Shown: positions 1 to 8,700 of the stretch, piece after piece | Layout of the letters: the number at the start of each line of letters is the position of its first letter | Numbering within the stretch: the stretch's first letter is position 1 | DNA from: JBCCQH01 sp039024435 | Lineage (GTDB): Bacteria; Bacteroidota; Bacteroidia; J057; JADKCL01 | Length of the DNA: 64,000 nucleotides | NCBI GenBank assembly: GCA_039024435.1 | Contig: JBCCQH010000004.1 | Location: forward strand, 1-64,000 | Reading direction: 5' to 3' | The notes under the pieces: model-generated | Told to the model about the DNA's origin: nothing | The model's database searches: none | The model's input: only the letters and a program-made list of their open reading frames with translations | Made by a program: the position numbers and the translations under genes

Positions 1-247
1 CCCGCCCACCGATTTTCGTGTGCCAACTTCGGCTTGTCTACGCTGACAATTCGGTGACAAAACCGCCTTCGATCTAACACTTATGAGATTTTTCCGCCGA
101 TTTTTTCTAGGATTTTATAACTTTTTTCCATATTCATTGGTCTAGTAATTGTAATCGTAAGTCGATTTATTTTATCTATTGGTCGAGGATTAGCCGTGCT
201 CAACGACCGATTTCAATATGTTGGTGTCAAGTAGTTTATTGATCATT
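1..247. other. Intergenic sequence at the window edge
   Basis: No coding region is supported here. The last 180 bases are A+T-rich and lead into the first gene. I see no clear TAnnTTTG box, RNA gene or strong hairpin. Confidence 0.5.
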
Positions 248-1663
248 ATGAGATTGTTATTGGTGTTATTTACTGCAATGCTTGCCCAAACCGTCCACAG
301 CCAACAACTGCTGGTTATGGAAGTAGGCGTGGTCAACATTAACCACACGATTACTCGGGTAACTCTGAGTGATACCTTCAAAGAGCCAGTGATCATTGCC
401 CAGCCAGCCAGTTTCAATGGTGGGCAGGAAGTGGCGGTGCGCTTGCAGCAGATCGACAGTACAGGCTTTGACATCTACCTGGACGAGCCGCTCAATCGGG
501 ACAACTGGCACCTCGTGGAAGAGGTCCACTACATCGCCGTTGAGAAAGGCAGCTACCTGTTCAATGACGGGACCGTACTCGAAGCGGGCACGGTCAGTGC
601 CACTGGATTCGGCTTTCAAACCATTGGACTTTCCGGGACCTATGCGGCACCGCCGGCCATCATGACCCAAGTCCAGACCACAAATTCAAATACCCGCTAC
701 CTCCACACCCGACAGCGCAATGCCACCACCACCAATTTTGAGGCGCGGCTGGAACGGGAGGAATCCCAAGCCACCAATGCGCCCACCACACCGGAATTGG
801 TCGGGTACTTTGCGATCTCCAAAGGTAGTGGCGTGCTCGACGGGGTCATTTACGAAGCCGGTTCATTTGTGACCGATGAGAGCAACTTCAACCAGAATTT
901 CGGAGTGCCCTTCACCGACGATCTACATTACATTTCCTCCATCGCCACCTTCAACGATGCCGAGCCGGTGACACCCCGCTGGCGGATTCTCGACAGCACC
1001 TTTGTCCGGTCCTTTGTGCAGGAAGACATATCCAGTGACAGTGAGACGAATCACGCGGACGAAACCTTGGACTACTTCGCCATCGATGACAACCAGGGAC
1101 AAACGATTTACCTCGACCGCCCCCTGCCCATTGAGTTGTTGAGCTTCGATGCGCGGGTCAATGACCGGGCCGAAGTGGATCTCAAATGGATCACGACCAC
1201 AGCCATCGTGTCTGGAGATCGCTTTCGGGTGGAGCGCTCGCAAGATGGGCGCAATTGGAAGGATTTGCTGGGCGTGAGTGAACCGAATCGGCGCACCGAT
1301 GATCGGGTATTTTTCACCAGTCGCGATTTTGATCCTCCTGCCGGCATTGCTTATTACCGCTTGCGACAAATTGAGGTCACCGGTCGCGAGTCCTTCTCCC
1401 CGGTACGCCAAGTCAATGTGCGCCCGCAACTGCCCGCGTTGCAATTGTATCCTACGCCGTCCTCGGGGCAGATCACCGTCGAAGGGATCCCCACCGGTAG
1501 CGATCCCATTGTCATTGTGGACCTTACCGGGCGCAACCTGAGTCCGCGGGTGCCATTGGCCCGCGCCACCGATAACCGCATTCAGGCAGATGTCTCCGAG
1601 TTGAAGAGTGGGATATACTTCCTGCTCGTTGGGGATCTGACTTTGAAGTTCGTGAAGAATTGA
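248..1663 (+). CDS. Secreted T9SS cargo protein of unknown function
   Basis: A secreted protein of about 471 residues. I start it at the ATG at 248 because that gives a classic signal peptide (MRLLLVLF, then cleavage near HSQQ); an in-frame ATG at 218 would only add ten residues. The N-terminal half has two related segments built around HYIAVEKGSY and GYFAISKGSG, followed by 'YEAGS'-type strands, suggesting a duplicated beta-rich module of lectin or H-type fold (inference). The last 75 residues begin with LQLYPTPSSG and end in SGIYFLLV...LKFVKN, the layout of a type A T9SS sorting domain, so it is probably exported and anchored at the cell surface. Enzymatic activity cannot be assigned. Confidence 0.85.
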   Translation: MRLLLVLFTAMLAQTVHSQQLLVMEVGVVNINHTITRVTLSDTFKEPVIIAQPASFNGGQEVAVRLQQIDSTGFDIYLDEPLNRDNWHLVEEVHYIAVEKGSYLFNDGTVLEAGTVSATGFGFQTIGLSGTYAAPPAIMTQVQTTNSNTRYLHTRQRNATTTNFEARLEREESQATNAPTTPELVGYFAISKGSGVLDGVIYEAGSFVTDESNFNQNFGVPFTDDLHYISSIATFNDAEPVTPRWRILDSTFVRSFVQEDISSDSETNHADETLDYFAIDDNQGQTIYLDRPLPIELLSFDARVNDRAEVDLKWITTTAIVSGDRFRVERSQDGRNWKDLLGVSEPNRRTDDRVFFTSRDFDPPAGIAYYRLRQIEVTGRESFSPVRQVNVRPQLPALQLYPTPSSGQITVEGIPTGSDPIVIVDLTGRNLSPRVPLARATDNRIQADVSELKSGIYFLLVGDLTLKFVKN

Positions 1664-2144
1664 CTTCCCATCGTTTGCTTCCAAAAAGGAGACAAATTCT
1701 CGGGAGGGGGCCGCTGCATCGTGTCGCTACGAACCCCAGGCGGAATTCATATCTAGTCCTCCAGTTTTGTGCGTGGCGGCTGCCGAGGAGTCGGCACCAG
1801 GCTGTTTCGGGAGTTCGCCTTGTTCCGTCCCGCCTTCCGGCGCGACCCATGTCCCTTCCATCCTTGCCGCATTAAATTATTTTCAATTTCCAAGGTGAGA
1901 ATTTCCAAAGAAGTCCCATTTGCTGTGCAAGGGAGTGGACATTGAAAATTGAGCGAAGCGTCCATTGAAAAGCAAGCCATTGGAAGATCATGTCAAAATC
2001 TCCTCCGCCGCGCGGTGTTCAAATTGATAAATTTGAATGCGTCTACGGGAAGGATTGGATTTTGGGGGCTTGCATTGTTTGTAGATTGCGCGTTCCAAAC
2101 ACGCCAATTGGAAATTCTCATGCACCAATTGGCAATCCGACGCA
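1664..2144. other. Intergenic, repeat-rich spacer between convergent genes
   Basis: No gene is supported in these 480 bases. From about 1870 the sequence turns A+T-rich and carries scattered copies of CAATTGGAAATT or TTTTCAATTTCC words, for example near 1872, 1944 and 2103, and the word GCGAAGCG. The same words occur upstream of smc near 43.4 kb. I see no clear terminator with a poly-T tail. Confidence 0.45.
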
Positions 2145-3275
2145 CTAAAGCCGCTGGGTGACTCTCTTCACCATGGTCGACTTCCAGGTGGCAAAATCGC
2201 CAGCAAGGATGTGTTTGCGTGCTTCCCCCACCAGCCAAAGGTAAAAGTGCAGATTGTGCAAGGTGGTGATGATGTAGCCCAGATATTCACTCGACCGAAT
2301 CAAATGCCGCACGTAAGCTTTGTTGTAGTACTGGTCGGAAGCGAGATCGCTGTCCGGATCCAGTGGGCTAAAGTCGCGCTCGTATTTTTTGTTCCGCATG
2401 TTCCGAATACCTTCCCGGGTAAAGATCATCCCGTGCCGGGCATTGCGGGTCGGCATTACACAATCAAACATGTCCACGCCAAGGGCGATGCATTCCAGCA
2501 AGTTTTCCGGCGTACCCACCCCCATCAGGTAGCGGGGCTTATCCTCCGGCAATACCCCACAGCAGATTTCGGTATGCTCGTACATCTTTTCGGCGGGCTC
2601 CCCGACGCTCAGCCCACCAATCGCATTTCCTGGCAAATCCAGCGACGCCAAATATTCCGCACTGCGCTGGCGGAGTTCGGGATACGTACTGCCCTGGACG
2701 ATGGGAAACAGGGCCTGCGAATGGCCGTAAAGCCCTTCGGTTTCTTGCCAGCGGTCTTTGCAGCGTTGCGCCCAGCGGTGGGTCATTTCCATCGATTTGC
2801 GGGCGTATTCCTCTTCGCAGGGGTAAGCCGGACACTCGTCCAGCACCATCATGATATCAGAACCGATTTGGCGTTGGATATCGACGACATTTTCGGGCGT
2901 GAAGAGGTGCTTGGAGCCGTCAATGTGGGATTTGAAGGTCACCCCACGCTCCGTGATCTTGCGTTGGGCGGCGAGGCTGTAGACCTGATATCCCCCGCTG
3001 TCCGTGAGGATAGGGCCATCCCAGTGCATGAATTGGTGCAATCCCCCGGCCTGTTGCATCGTTTCCATCCCGGGGCGCAGGTACAGATGGTAGGTATTTC
3101 CCAGAATGATCTGGGCGTGGATGCTGTCCCGCAGATGCGTTTGCTCCACCGACTTGACCGTTCCGAGGGTTCCCACCGGCATAAAAATTGGCGTCAAAAT
3201 CTCCCCGTGGTCGGTCACGATCTTCCCCGCCCGTGCCCGGGTTGCTGAATCGGTATGCTTTAAAGAAAAATTCAC
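2145..3275 (-). CDS. tgt: Queuine tRNA-ribosyltransferase
   Basis: Exchanges guanine 34 for a queuosine precursor in tRNAs with GUN anticodons. The active-site TDSGGYQVYSL block and the second aspartate in DMFDCVMPTRNARHG are present. The bacterial zinc site is altered: where E. coli has CxCxxC this protein reads DPDSDLASD, so all three cysteines are lost, while the histidine in TLHNL is kept. Zinc loss may be typical of this phylum (not checked). I prefer the GTG at 3275, which lines up with the usual N-terminus (NFSLKHTDSATRARAG); the ATG at 3311 would extend the protein into an intergenic repeat. Together with queA at the window's right edge, two queuosine-pathway genes are present. Confidence 0.95.
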   Translation of the reverse strand: MNFSLKHTDSATRARAGKIVTDHGEILTPIFMPVGTLGTVKSVEQTHLRDSIHAQIILGNTYHLYLRPGMETMQQAGGLHQFMHWDGPILTDSGGYQVYSLAAQRKITERGVTFKSHIDGSKHLFTPENVVDIQRQIGSDIMMVLDECPAYPCEEEYARKSMEMTHRWAQRCKDRWQETEGLYGHSQALFPIVQGSTYPELRQRSAEYLASLDLPGNAIGGLSVGEPAEKMYEHTEICCGVLPEDKPRYLMGVGTPENLLECIALGVDMFDCVMPTRNARHGMIFTREGIRNMRNKKYERDFSPLDPDSDLASDQYYNKAYVRHLIRSSEYLGYIITTLHNLHFYLWLVGEARKHILAGDFATWKSTMVKRVTQRL

Positions 3276-3300
3276 GGGATCGATTTTGGAGTTCCGACTT

Positions 3301-3350
3301 CTGATTTCCAATTGGGTTTTCTCCCAAGATCACTAGAAATCGGAAATCAG
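3301..3350. repeat. Intergenic hairpin repeat (CTGATTTCC/GGAAATCAG arms)
   Basis: Outer arms CTGATTTCC (3301-3309) and GGAAATCAG (3342-3350) enclose an inner TTGGG/CCCAA stem (3312-3327). It lies just upstream of tgt. The layout, A+T-rich outer arms around an inner G+C-containing palindrome, recurs at 8.6 kb and 43.4 kb. Confidence 0.55.
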
Positions 3351-3362
3351 GCATCAGAAAAT

Positions 3363-4562
3363 TTACGGGGTAAACCCCCGTTTCAAGGAATCCGGGATCC
3401 AGAAACGGAGCTTGTCAAACTGGTGGTCGACCTCGTTCAGGGCATCGCTGACCGGTTCGGAGAAGCCGAAAATCTCAGGATCACCGAGGATGTAGACCAC
3501 AAAGATCACGTACAGTCCGAAGAGCGCAATCGCTTTGCCGATCCCCATTCCCTTCCCAAAGTAAAACAGGGCCACCGCCGCTACCGTCAAACCGACCAGC
3601 AACAGGCGCAACTCGGCGACGTCGGCGACCGTAGCGTCGCTCATCGTAATCGGCTCACCGGTCACCAGGGTGAACAGGAAGAGCGGAAAACCTAGCGCAA
3701 AGCAAATGTCAAATATGTTGGAGCCGATGGCATTCGAAACCGCATCGTCGTAGTTACCCTTGCGGGCGTCCCGGATGGACAGAATGGTATCCGGGACACT
3801 GGTCGCGGCCGAAGCCAGGACCACCGCCACAAAGTAGATCGGAATTCCGAGTGCCTCGCCGAGCATTTCGCAGGAATACACCAACAAGAAACACGCCGAC
3901 CCGATCACCGCCGTCGCAACCAGCAGCAGCGACCAAGCCGAAGAAGAAGATATTTTTCCGGGAACAAACAGCGGCCCCAGATTCAGGGTTAGCAGATTGA
4001 AAATAAATCCCCGGTCTTCCTCATCCTCCTCCTCTTCTTCTTCCTCCTCTTCCGCTTCGCTCTCGCCGGCCTTGCGTTGGGCCCGTCGCATGGACGTTAG
4101 CATGTACACGATGTAGACGACGTAGATCAGCATCAGGATCAAACCTTGCCACCAGTCGAGGCTGCTGCCCCCGATGAAGAGAATCAGCAACAACTCCGCT
4201 AGGATCAAGGCGATTCCGTCCCGGGTCACGACCCGCTTCGAAACCGTCACCTGCCGGGCAATCCCATAGCCGACCACCACCAGAATGACCAGCGAAGGAA
4301 TGATCACCCCGTTGAACACAGCGCTTCCCGCCGTAGTGCCAATCCCCCCGGCAAAGCCGTCTTTGTCCCGCAAGACAAACAGAAAGAAGATTGTAGTAAA
4401 CAACTCGGGCATCGAACTGCCGATGGCGTTGATCGTAGCTCCACGCACCCCCTCAGACAGATTTCGGCCCACGTATTCGGAGGCCATCTCAAAACCGTCG
4501 CTCGCCCGCCAAATGATCAGGCAGGTCACGATGATCAACAAAATCGGTATTAGGATCGACAT
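3363..4562 (-). CDS. CaCA-family sodium/calcium antiporter
   Basis: A 399-residue inner-membrane cation exchanger. Both alpha repeats of the CaCA superfamily are visible: the first holds GSSMPELFTT, the second ASAATSVPDT followed by AIGSNIFDICFALGFPLFL. About ten hydrophobic segments flank a central cytoplasmic loop. That loop has an unusual run of about 18 mostly acidic residues (starting ESEAEEEEE, ending EDEED), which could bind calcium or act as a regulatory loop (inference). It follows tgt on the same strand with 51 bases between them. The ion specificity (calcium, other divalent cations, or potassium) cannot be read from sequence. Confidence 0.9.
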   Translation of the reverse strand: MSILIPILLIIVTCLIIWRASDGFEMASEYVGRNLSEGVRGATINAIGSSMPELFTTIFFLFVLRDKDGFAGGIGTTAGSAVFNGVIIPSLVILVVVGYGIARQVTVSKRVVTRDGIALILAELLLILFIGGSSLDWWQGLILMLIYVVYIVYMLTSMRRAQRKAGESEAEEEEEEEEEDEEDRGFIFNLLTLNLGPLFVPGKISSSSAWSLLLVATAVIGSACFLLVYSCEMLGEALGIPIYFVAVVLASAATSVPDTILSIRDARKGNYDDAVSNAIGSNIFDICFALGFPLFLFTLVTGEPITMSDATVADVAELRLLLVGLTVAAVALFYFGKGMGIGKAIALFGLYVIFVVYILGDPEIFGFSEPVSDALNEVDHQFDKLRFWIPDSLKRGFTP

Positions 4563-4709
4563 AATTCGGTACAGTTCAGTATTGTGGGCCGCAAGGGCGT
4601 CCGCTAATGGTTTTTCCAGCGCAAAGATGATGATTTTTCTTTTCCCGTCGTACCCCGACCCGGGGAATTCCGAGTTTTGTGGGTGGGGAATCCTGCAAGT
4701 CCCTCATTT

Positions 4710-6212
4710 TCAAGATTCCACCATTTGTACTGCGACGAGCCGGCCTCCGTCAGCCCGGGAAAGCAAAAGCTGTTGCCCATCTTGTAGTTCCACCATCGAG
4801 CCGATGGGAATCGGGCGTTGGGTGCCACTTTCGATGGCGGTGAGGTCCGGCATGCGCTGATTCACCAAGACCCATTTCCCCTCGTGCCGCACAAAATAGC
4901 CCACCGGTGCCCGCTGTTCCGGCGTGAGTTTTTCGTTGGGAAATACATTGCGGTTGACGTGCCAGGGGTATAGGTATTGCTCATTGTATACCATGAGGCG
5001 GTGATCGTCGGGCATGAAGCGTGTGCCACCCCGGGAGGAATACAAATTGAGGACCGGCAGCTTTCCGCGAAAAGGCGTGCCGCAAAAGGGGCAGCGCGGT
5101 TGGCGGGTATTGTCAAACACGTACCACTTCTGGATGCAACGGGGATTGACGCAGGGTTGTACCAAATCGTTTGTTTTGACCAGTGCGCGCTCCCATTCGT
5201 TGGCACCGGGGCGCCTAGATGGATCGTGGAGACCCGCGATGAAGGCTCGGTCAAACAGCTCTTTCAAATAGGGACCACCAACGGAATAGGGAATCTTGCC
5301 GGTGTTTTTCCAGGGAAGTTCGCTCGGGCGAATGTGGTAGGGGAGGACCCGATTCGAATCGTCGGTCGGGTGCTCGATGAACAAAGCTTTTTTGCCCATC
5401 GCAAGGACTTCATCCCGCTGTGGATCGACATCGTGGACCTGGCTGCCCCGCAGCGGATGGCGGAACAGCAGGTACATGTAAATGAGTACAGCGAGGGCGT
5501 GGCGATCCGTCGCAATGCTGGGCAGGACCCGTTCGGGATCCCCTTTTGCCCGTTGTAAGGACGCCATGACCTCCGGAGCGATGAAATCGGGCGTTCCGAC
5601 CACGTCCGGCGGAAATTTGCCCGGTACCACCAGTCCGTCGATGTCGATGATACAGGCATTTCCGCCCGCCGGATCGACCAGGACATTCTTGTAAGAAAGG
5701 TCAGAGTGGGCGAGTCCGGCCGCGTGCATGCGGCGCACCGCCCGCGCGATTTTGATGTTGATTGCGAGATAGTTGCGCCAATTGCCGCGCTCCCGGATGT
5801 CCAGGAACTTGTTTTGATTGGAGGCGGAAGCAAACCACTTCCCCTCTTTTTCCCGCCCTTGGATGCCGAGCATATCATTGTTGACCGAGCCGTGGGCAAA
5901 GAAAAAGTGCGCCGGGTAGGTCGGGGCCACCACGCCGAGTCGCCCTTCGAATTCCACCGTGTGGGTGGGCCAGCAGAAGACCGATTCCCAGTAGGAACCA
6001 CCCGCCTGAGCAAAAATGTTCTGGCGGTATTTGCCGGTGATCATGTTCAGCCGGTCGCGGGAGTTTTGGTCTTGCGGCTGGCGAAAAAATCCCACCACGT
6101 AGGACTTGTCCGGACTGAAGAAGACATCTTTCATGCCACCTTGCCCGATCATCTGGGAAGTAAACTCGATGGAGGTGCCGTCGGTGGCCCGGGTTTTGAT
6201 GATTTCGGCCAT
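4710..6212 (-). CDS. Atypical Ser/Thr kinase with zinc ribbon and FHA-like tail (TerY-P triad)
   Basis: About 500 residues from the ATG at 6212, two bases after the phosphatase stop, so translation is probably coupled. The kinase domain spans roughly residues 20-340: a glycine loop GQGGMKDVF at 23-31, a catalytic AHSDLSYKN at 168-176, and IDIDG at 189-193 in place of DFG. The usual beta-3 lysine is missing (YVVGFFR); a lysine at 28 inside the glycine loop could replace it, as in WNK kinases. A zinc ribbon follows (C354, C359, C374, C377), then a beta-rich C-terminus resembling an FHA domain (385-500). Kinase, PP2C phosphatase and TerY-like vWA protein together form the TerY-P triad known from tellurite-type conflict loci. 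Targets are unknown. Confidence 0.85.
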   Translation of the reverse strand: MAEIIKTRATDGTSIEFTSQMIGQGGMKDVFFSPDKSYVVGFFRQPQDQNSRDRLNMITGKYRQNIFAQAGGSYWESVFCWPTHTVEFEGRLGVVAPTYPAHFFFAHGSVNNDMLGIQGREKEGKWFASASNQNKFLDIRERGNWRNYLAINIKIARAVRRMHAAGLAHSDLSYKNVLVDPAGGNACIIDIDGLVVPGKFPPDVVGTPDFIAPEVMASLQRAKGDPERVLPSIATDRHALAVLIYMYLLFRHPLRGSQVHDVDPQRDEVLAMGKKALFIEHPTDDSNRVLPYHIRPSELPWKNTGKIPYSVGGPYLKELFDRAFIAGLHDPSRRPGANEWERALVKTNDLVQPCVNPRCIQKWYVFDNTRQPRCPFCGTPFRGKLPVLNLYSSRGGTRFMPDDHRLMVYNEQYLYPWHVNRNVFPNEKLTPEQRAPVGYFVRHEGKWVLVNQRMPDLTAIESGTQRPIPIGSMVELQDGQQLLLSRADGGRLVAVQMVES

Positions 6213-6214
6213 GC

Positions 6215-7618
6215 TCAGTAAAGGATTGAAATGGTGCGGTCGTCGTGGTCGCCCTTCGACCAAAAGTTCAGCCAGTCCAGCAATTTGCGGTGGGCATCCA
6301 CATCGCCGTTCGGCACCGGTTCCCGGATGGCCGCGAGTTCTCCCCAAAACGCATCCCAGCGCGCCACCTGGCGGAAATTTTGGTCCGTTCCAAATTTGGG
6401 ATCGCTCACCCCATCGCTCATCAGGGCGAGGGCGGTGAAGTCTTCAACCACCGCGAATTGGGTCCGGTTCCGCAAGGCAACCTCGTCTTCCCAGATCTCC
6501 CGAGTGGTCAGAAACCGGGTTTGTCCGGCAAATGTTCCACTGTCCCCTCGGGACATTATCCGCACGGTATGCCCGCGTTGGTACAGCGCGATGCCGCCGT
6601 CCCCGGCCGACCAAGTCGCAAAGAACCAGCCTTTCGCGAGTCGTTTCGCCAGCGCCAACAGCAAAGTCGTGTGAAAATCCCGGACTTGGCCACCACTTTG
6701 TTCAGCTTCTTGGGCAATGCACGCGTGGGCCTGCCGGGTCGACTGGACCAGGAGATCGGTCACTTGCCCGGTCAAGGCTTCACTTAGGGGCTCCGCCACC
6801 GATTCGGGGAAAGACAATTCGTTTTCGAGTGATGCCGCCAACTCGGCCAGTGCGGCCTCGCAGGCAATTTGTGCGCCCCTTCGGGCGTATTTTGCCGATC
6901 CTGCTCCGTCGGCAACCGCGATTAGAAACAGTTCGGATTCGGCGAGATACCGCTGGGCAAAATCATCTTCGCGGAAGGTGCCCGCGTGGGCGTGGCCCCG
7001 GCCCCGGCGACTCGCGGCGATCAAGCGCCGCCCCGCTCCCGCAAGCAATTCAGACGCCTGGTGGGGCTTGGGAAAGGGGGCACTGGGATCCGGTTCCCGC
7101 TCTTTCCACAAGGATTTGGGATCGGGAATTACGTGTAGTTTAGCCGTGTGGATCACCATCGCTTCCCGGGATCGAAAGACGACAAATTTTACCGAGAACT
7201 GACCGGCTACCGTGGGCTTGCCCGCCAGCGACAGTTCTGGATCGAGCTGCATCCCTTCTGGGAGCCCGCTGACCACCAGGGTGAATCCCGGATCAAAGCG
7301 GTAGCCGGGAAACTCCGGGGCAAGAGAAAGTCGGTAATCGGTTCCGGCCCGGGCATTGGGGAGGGTCAGGACCCGGGGAGGACCGGGGTCGGCACTCCGC
7401 GTCGGTGGCCGGCCAAAACCCTCCATTTCCCAAACCTGGAAGATTTCCGTTTCGAGGCGCTGCCATTTGTCGAGCAAAGCGCCCACTGCCGGGGATTTCA
7501 GGAACGCGGGGAGGTGTTGGTCAATCAAGTGCGGGTCACCGCCAAAGTGCTTTTGCAGTGCTTTTCGAACGAAGTCGTGCGCAGCTTGGGGGTCGGAAGC
7601 GGACGGGGATGGAAGCAT
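6215..7618 (-). CDS. PP2C-family protein phosphatase with Ig-like N-terminus (TerY-P triad)
   Basis: A 467-residue, metal-dependent Ser/Thr phosphatase of the PP2C type. The metal motifs are in order: RGRGHAH...REDDF (206-220), AVADGAGS (234-241), SAGDGG (337-342), LMSDGVSD (399-406) and DHDDRT (457-462). Before the catalytic domain, residues 80-165 look like a putative Ig fold (GLPEGMQLD...LAGKPTVAGQFSVKF), preceded by a short helical segment. The kinase gene begins two bases downstream, so the two are presumably made together and act as opposing enzymes. No signal peptide is seen, so it is cytoplasmic. The family is secure; the substrate is not known. Confidence 0.9.
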   Translation of the reverse strand: MLPSPSASDPQAAHDFVRKALQKHFGGDPHLIDQHLPAFLKSPAVGALLDKWQRLETEIFQVWEMEGFGRPPTRSADPGPPRVLTLPNARAGTDYRLSLAPEFPGYRFDPGFTLVVSGLPEGMQLDPELSLAGKPTVAGQFSVKFVVFRSREAMVIHTAKLHVIPDPKSLWKEREPDPSAPFPKPHQASELLAGAGRRLIAASRRGRGHAHAGTFREDDFAQRYLAESELFLIAVADGAGSAKYARRGAQIACEAALAELAASLENELSFPESVAEPLSEALTGQVTDLLVQSTRQAHACIAQEAEQSGGQVRDFHTTLLLALAKRLAKGWFFATWSAGDGGIALYQRGHTVRIMSRGDSGTFAGQTRFLTTREIWEDEVALRNRTQFAVVEDFTALALMSDGVSDPKFGTDQNFRQVARWDAFWGELAAIREPVPNGDVDAHRKLLDWLNFWSKGDHDDRTISILY

Positions 7619-7681
7619 AGCCGGGTTCTTCTTGGATTCGGGGTGAAGTCATTGCGGTGGGGGCGGGCAGCTAGGGCTCAT

Positions 7682-7945
7682 TTAGCGCACCAGACTCAAC
7701 AGAGCGAGCAAGGCCAGGATCGCCATGAGGATCGCTGGCCCCAGGTCGACCTCGGTATTTGGGCCGATTTTGTAGGGTTTTGCCCATCCGCCAGTGAGGC
7801 GCAGGAGTGGACCAAAGAGGCGGTCGGCGTTGCCAAAGTACTTCGCGTGTTTTTCGTCGAGTTGGTCCCGGTACGGCCTTATCTGGAGGTAGAGCACCAG
7901 GGCAATCATCAGCAGGAGGAGGAGCAAAATAAAGAAGTAGCGCAT
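7682..7945 (-). CDS. Small membrane protein in the TerY-P cluster
   Basis: An 87-residue protein from the ATG at 7945. Residues 1-19 form a strongly hydrophobic segment (MRYFFILLLLLLMIALVLY), residues 20-65 are polar (KHAKYFGNADRLFGPLLRLTGGWAKPYK in outline), and the end is a second hydrophobic helix (GPAILMAILALLALLSL). The C-terminal half faintly recalls YggT proteins. It lies 29 bases after the vWA gene and 63 before the PP2C gene on the same strand, so it is probably part of this operon and could anchor the complex at the membrane (inference). A longer reading frame back to 8074 overlaps the vWA gene and is rejected. Confidence 0.7.
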   Translation of the reverse strand: MRYFFILLLLLLMIALVLYLQIRPYRDQLDEKHAKYFGNADRLFGPLLRLTGGWAKPYKIGPNTEVDLGPAILMAILALLALLSLVR

Positions 7946-7974
7946 GGTCGGGCGGACAATTGTTGGGGAAATGC

Positions 7975-8610
7975 TTACAAGACGACGTTGATTTCGGGGG
8001 GCGGCGGTGGCAGGGCGGAATCCCCACCCGTACCCTGACTGCGGTTGCCGGCACTCACTGAGGCCGAGACCCATTTGAAAAAAGATTGGAACACCGCGGC
8101 ATCAGTGGTATCGAGGGAGACGACGGTGTCGGTGAGTTGCTTCAGGTATTCTTCCTTGGCTTTGGGTCCGGCGGCACAGGCGATGATATTTCCGAAGCTG
8201 TAGCGTTTGAATTTGGGAACTGCGGTGCGGAACTCCATGAGGTCGGAAGGGCTGCCATCGGTCATAATGAAGACAAGGGGCATCCAGTCACCTTTGCGCT
8301 CGTCACTGGTGGGGATGACTTCGCCTTGGACGCGTTCGAGCAGGGTGGAAAGGGCTTGGCCCAAGTGGGTTGGGCCACTGTCCGGCGTCCCAATCGACGG
8401 CAATTGGAATTCCGCCAATTCGGTCAGCGGTACCAGCACCTTTACGTCCCGGTCAAAAGTAATGATGCTGATGTACACGGATTCCAGGGCAAAAGGATCC
8501 TGGCGCAGGCTGGCCAGCATCGCTTGCAGCCCCACTTTGACCGATTCAATGGCCTCGCCTTTCATCGATCCAGAAGTATCTAAGAGGAGGTAAACGGGTA
8601 ATCGACGCAT
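7975..8610 (-). CDS. TerY-like von Willebrand factor A protein
   Basis: A 211-residue vWA protein with an intact metal-ion-dependent adhesion site: DTSGS at 11-15, threonine 81 in GPTHLG and aspartate 118 in MTDGS. This matches TerY, the vWA member of the TerY-P triad. The C-terminus is a short Ser/Gly/Pro-rich tail with six prolines and no TerY-C zinc domain; the zinc ribbon is instead found on the kinase. In such loci vWA proteins are thought to act as metal-dependent assembly factors for the kinase-phosphatase pair and TerD proteins. It lies between terD and the small membrane protein on the same strand. Confidence 0.9.
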   Translation of the reverse strand: MRRLPVYLLLDTSGSMKGEAIESVKVGLQAMLASLRQDPFALESVYISIITFDRDVKVLVPLTELAEFQLPSIGTPDSGPTHLGQALSTLLERVQGEVIPTSDERKGDWMPLVFIMTDGSPSDLMEFRTAVPKFKRYSFGNIIACAAGPKAKEEYLKQLTDTVVSLDTTDAAVFQSFFKWVSASVSAGNRSQGTGGDSALPPPPPEINVVL

Positions 8611-8617
8611 GGATTGA

Positions 8618-8692
8618 TTTTTGATTTCCGATTTTCAATTTCTCGGTTCTTTTGGAATCGGCTCGGGAGCCGAGCATCCGAAATCGAAAATC
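8618..8692. repeat. Intergenic hairpin repeat between terD and the vWA gene
   Basis: A perfect CGGCTC-GG-GAGCCG palindrome (8659-8672) is flanked by A+T-rich arms of GATTTCCGATTTTCAATTT and GAAATCGAAAATC type, which are imperfectly complementary. It belongs to the same family as the repeats at 3.3 and 43.4 kb. It could also form a hairpin in the terD-vWA mRNA. Confidence 0.55.
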
Positions 8693-8700
8693 TGCCGTCT

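Noticed and set aside
2211..3248. A 345-codon plus-strand open frame opposite tgt
   Set aside because: It is the antisense shadow of tgt; its translation shows no domain and the minus-strand protein is secure.
8618..8700. The repeat between terD and the vWA gene as a possible riboswitch
   Set aside because: It matches an intergenic hairpin family found at unrelated sites and shows no known riboswitch core.
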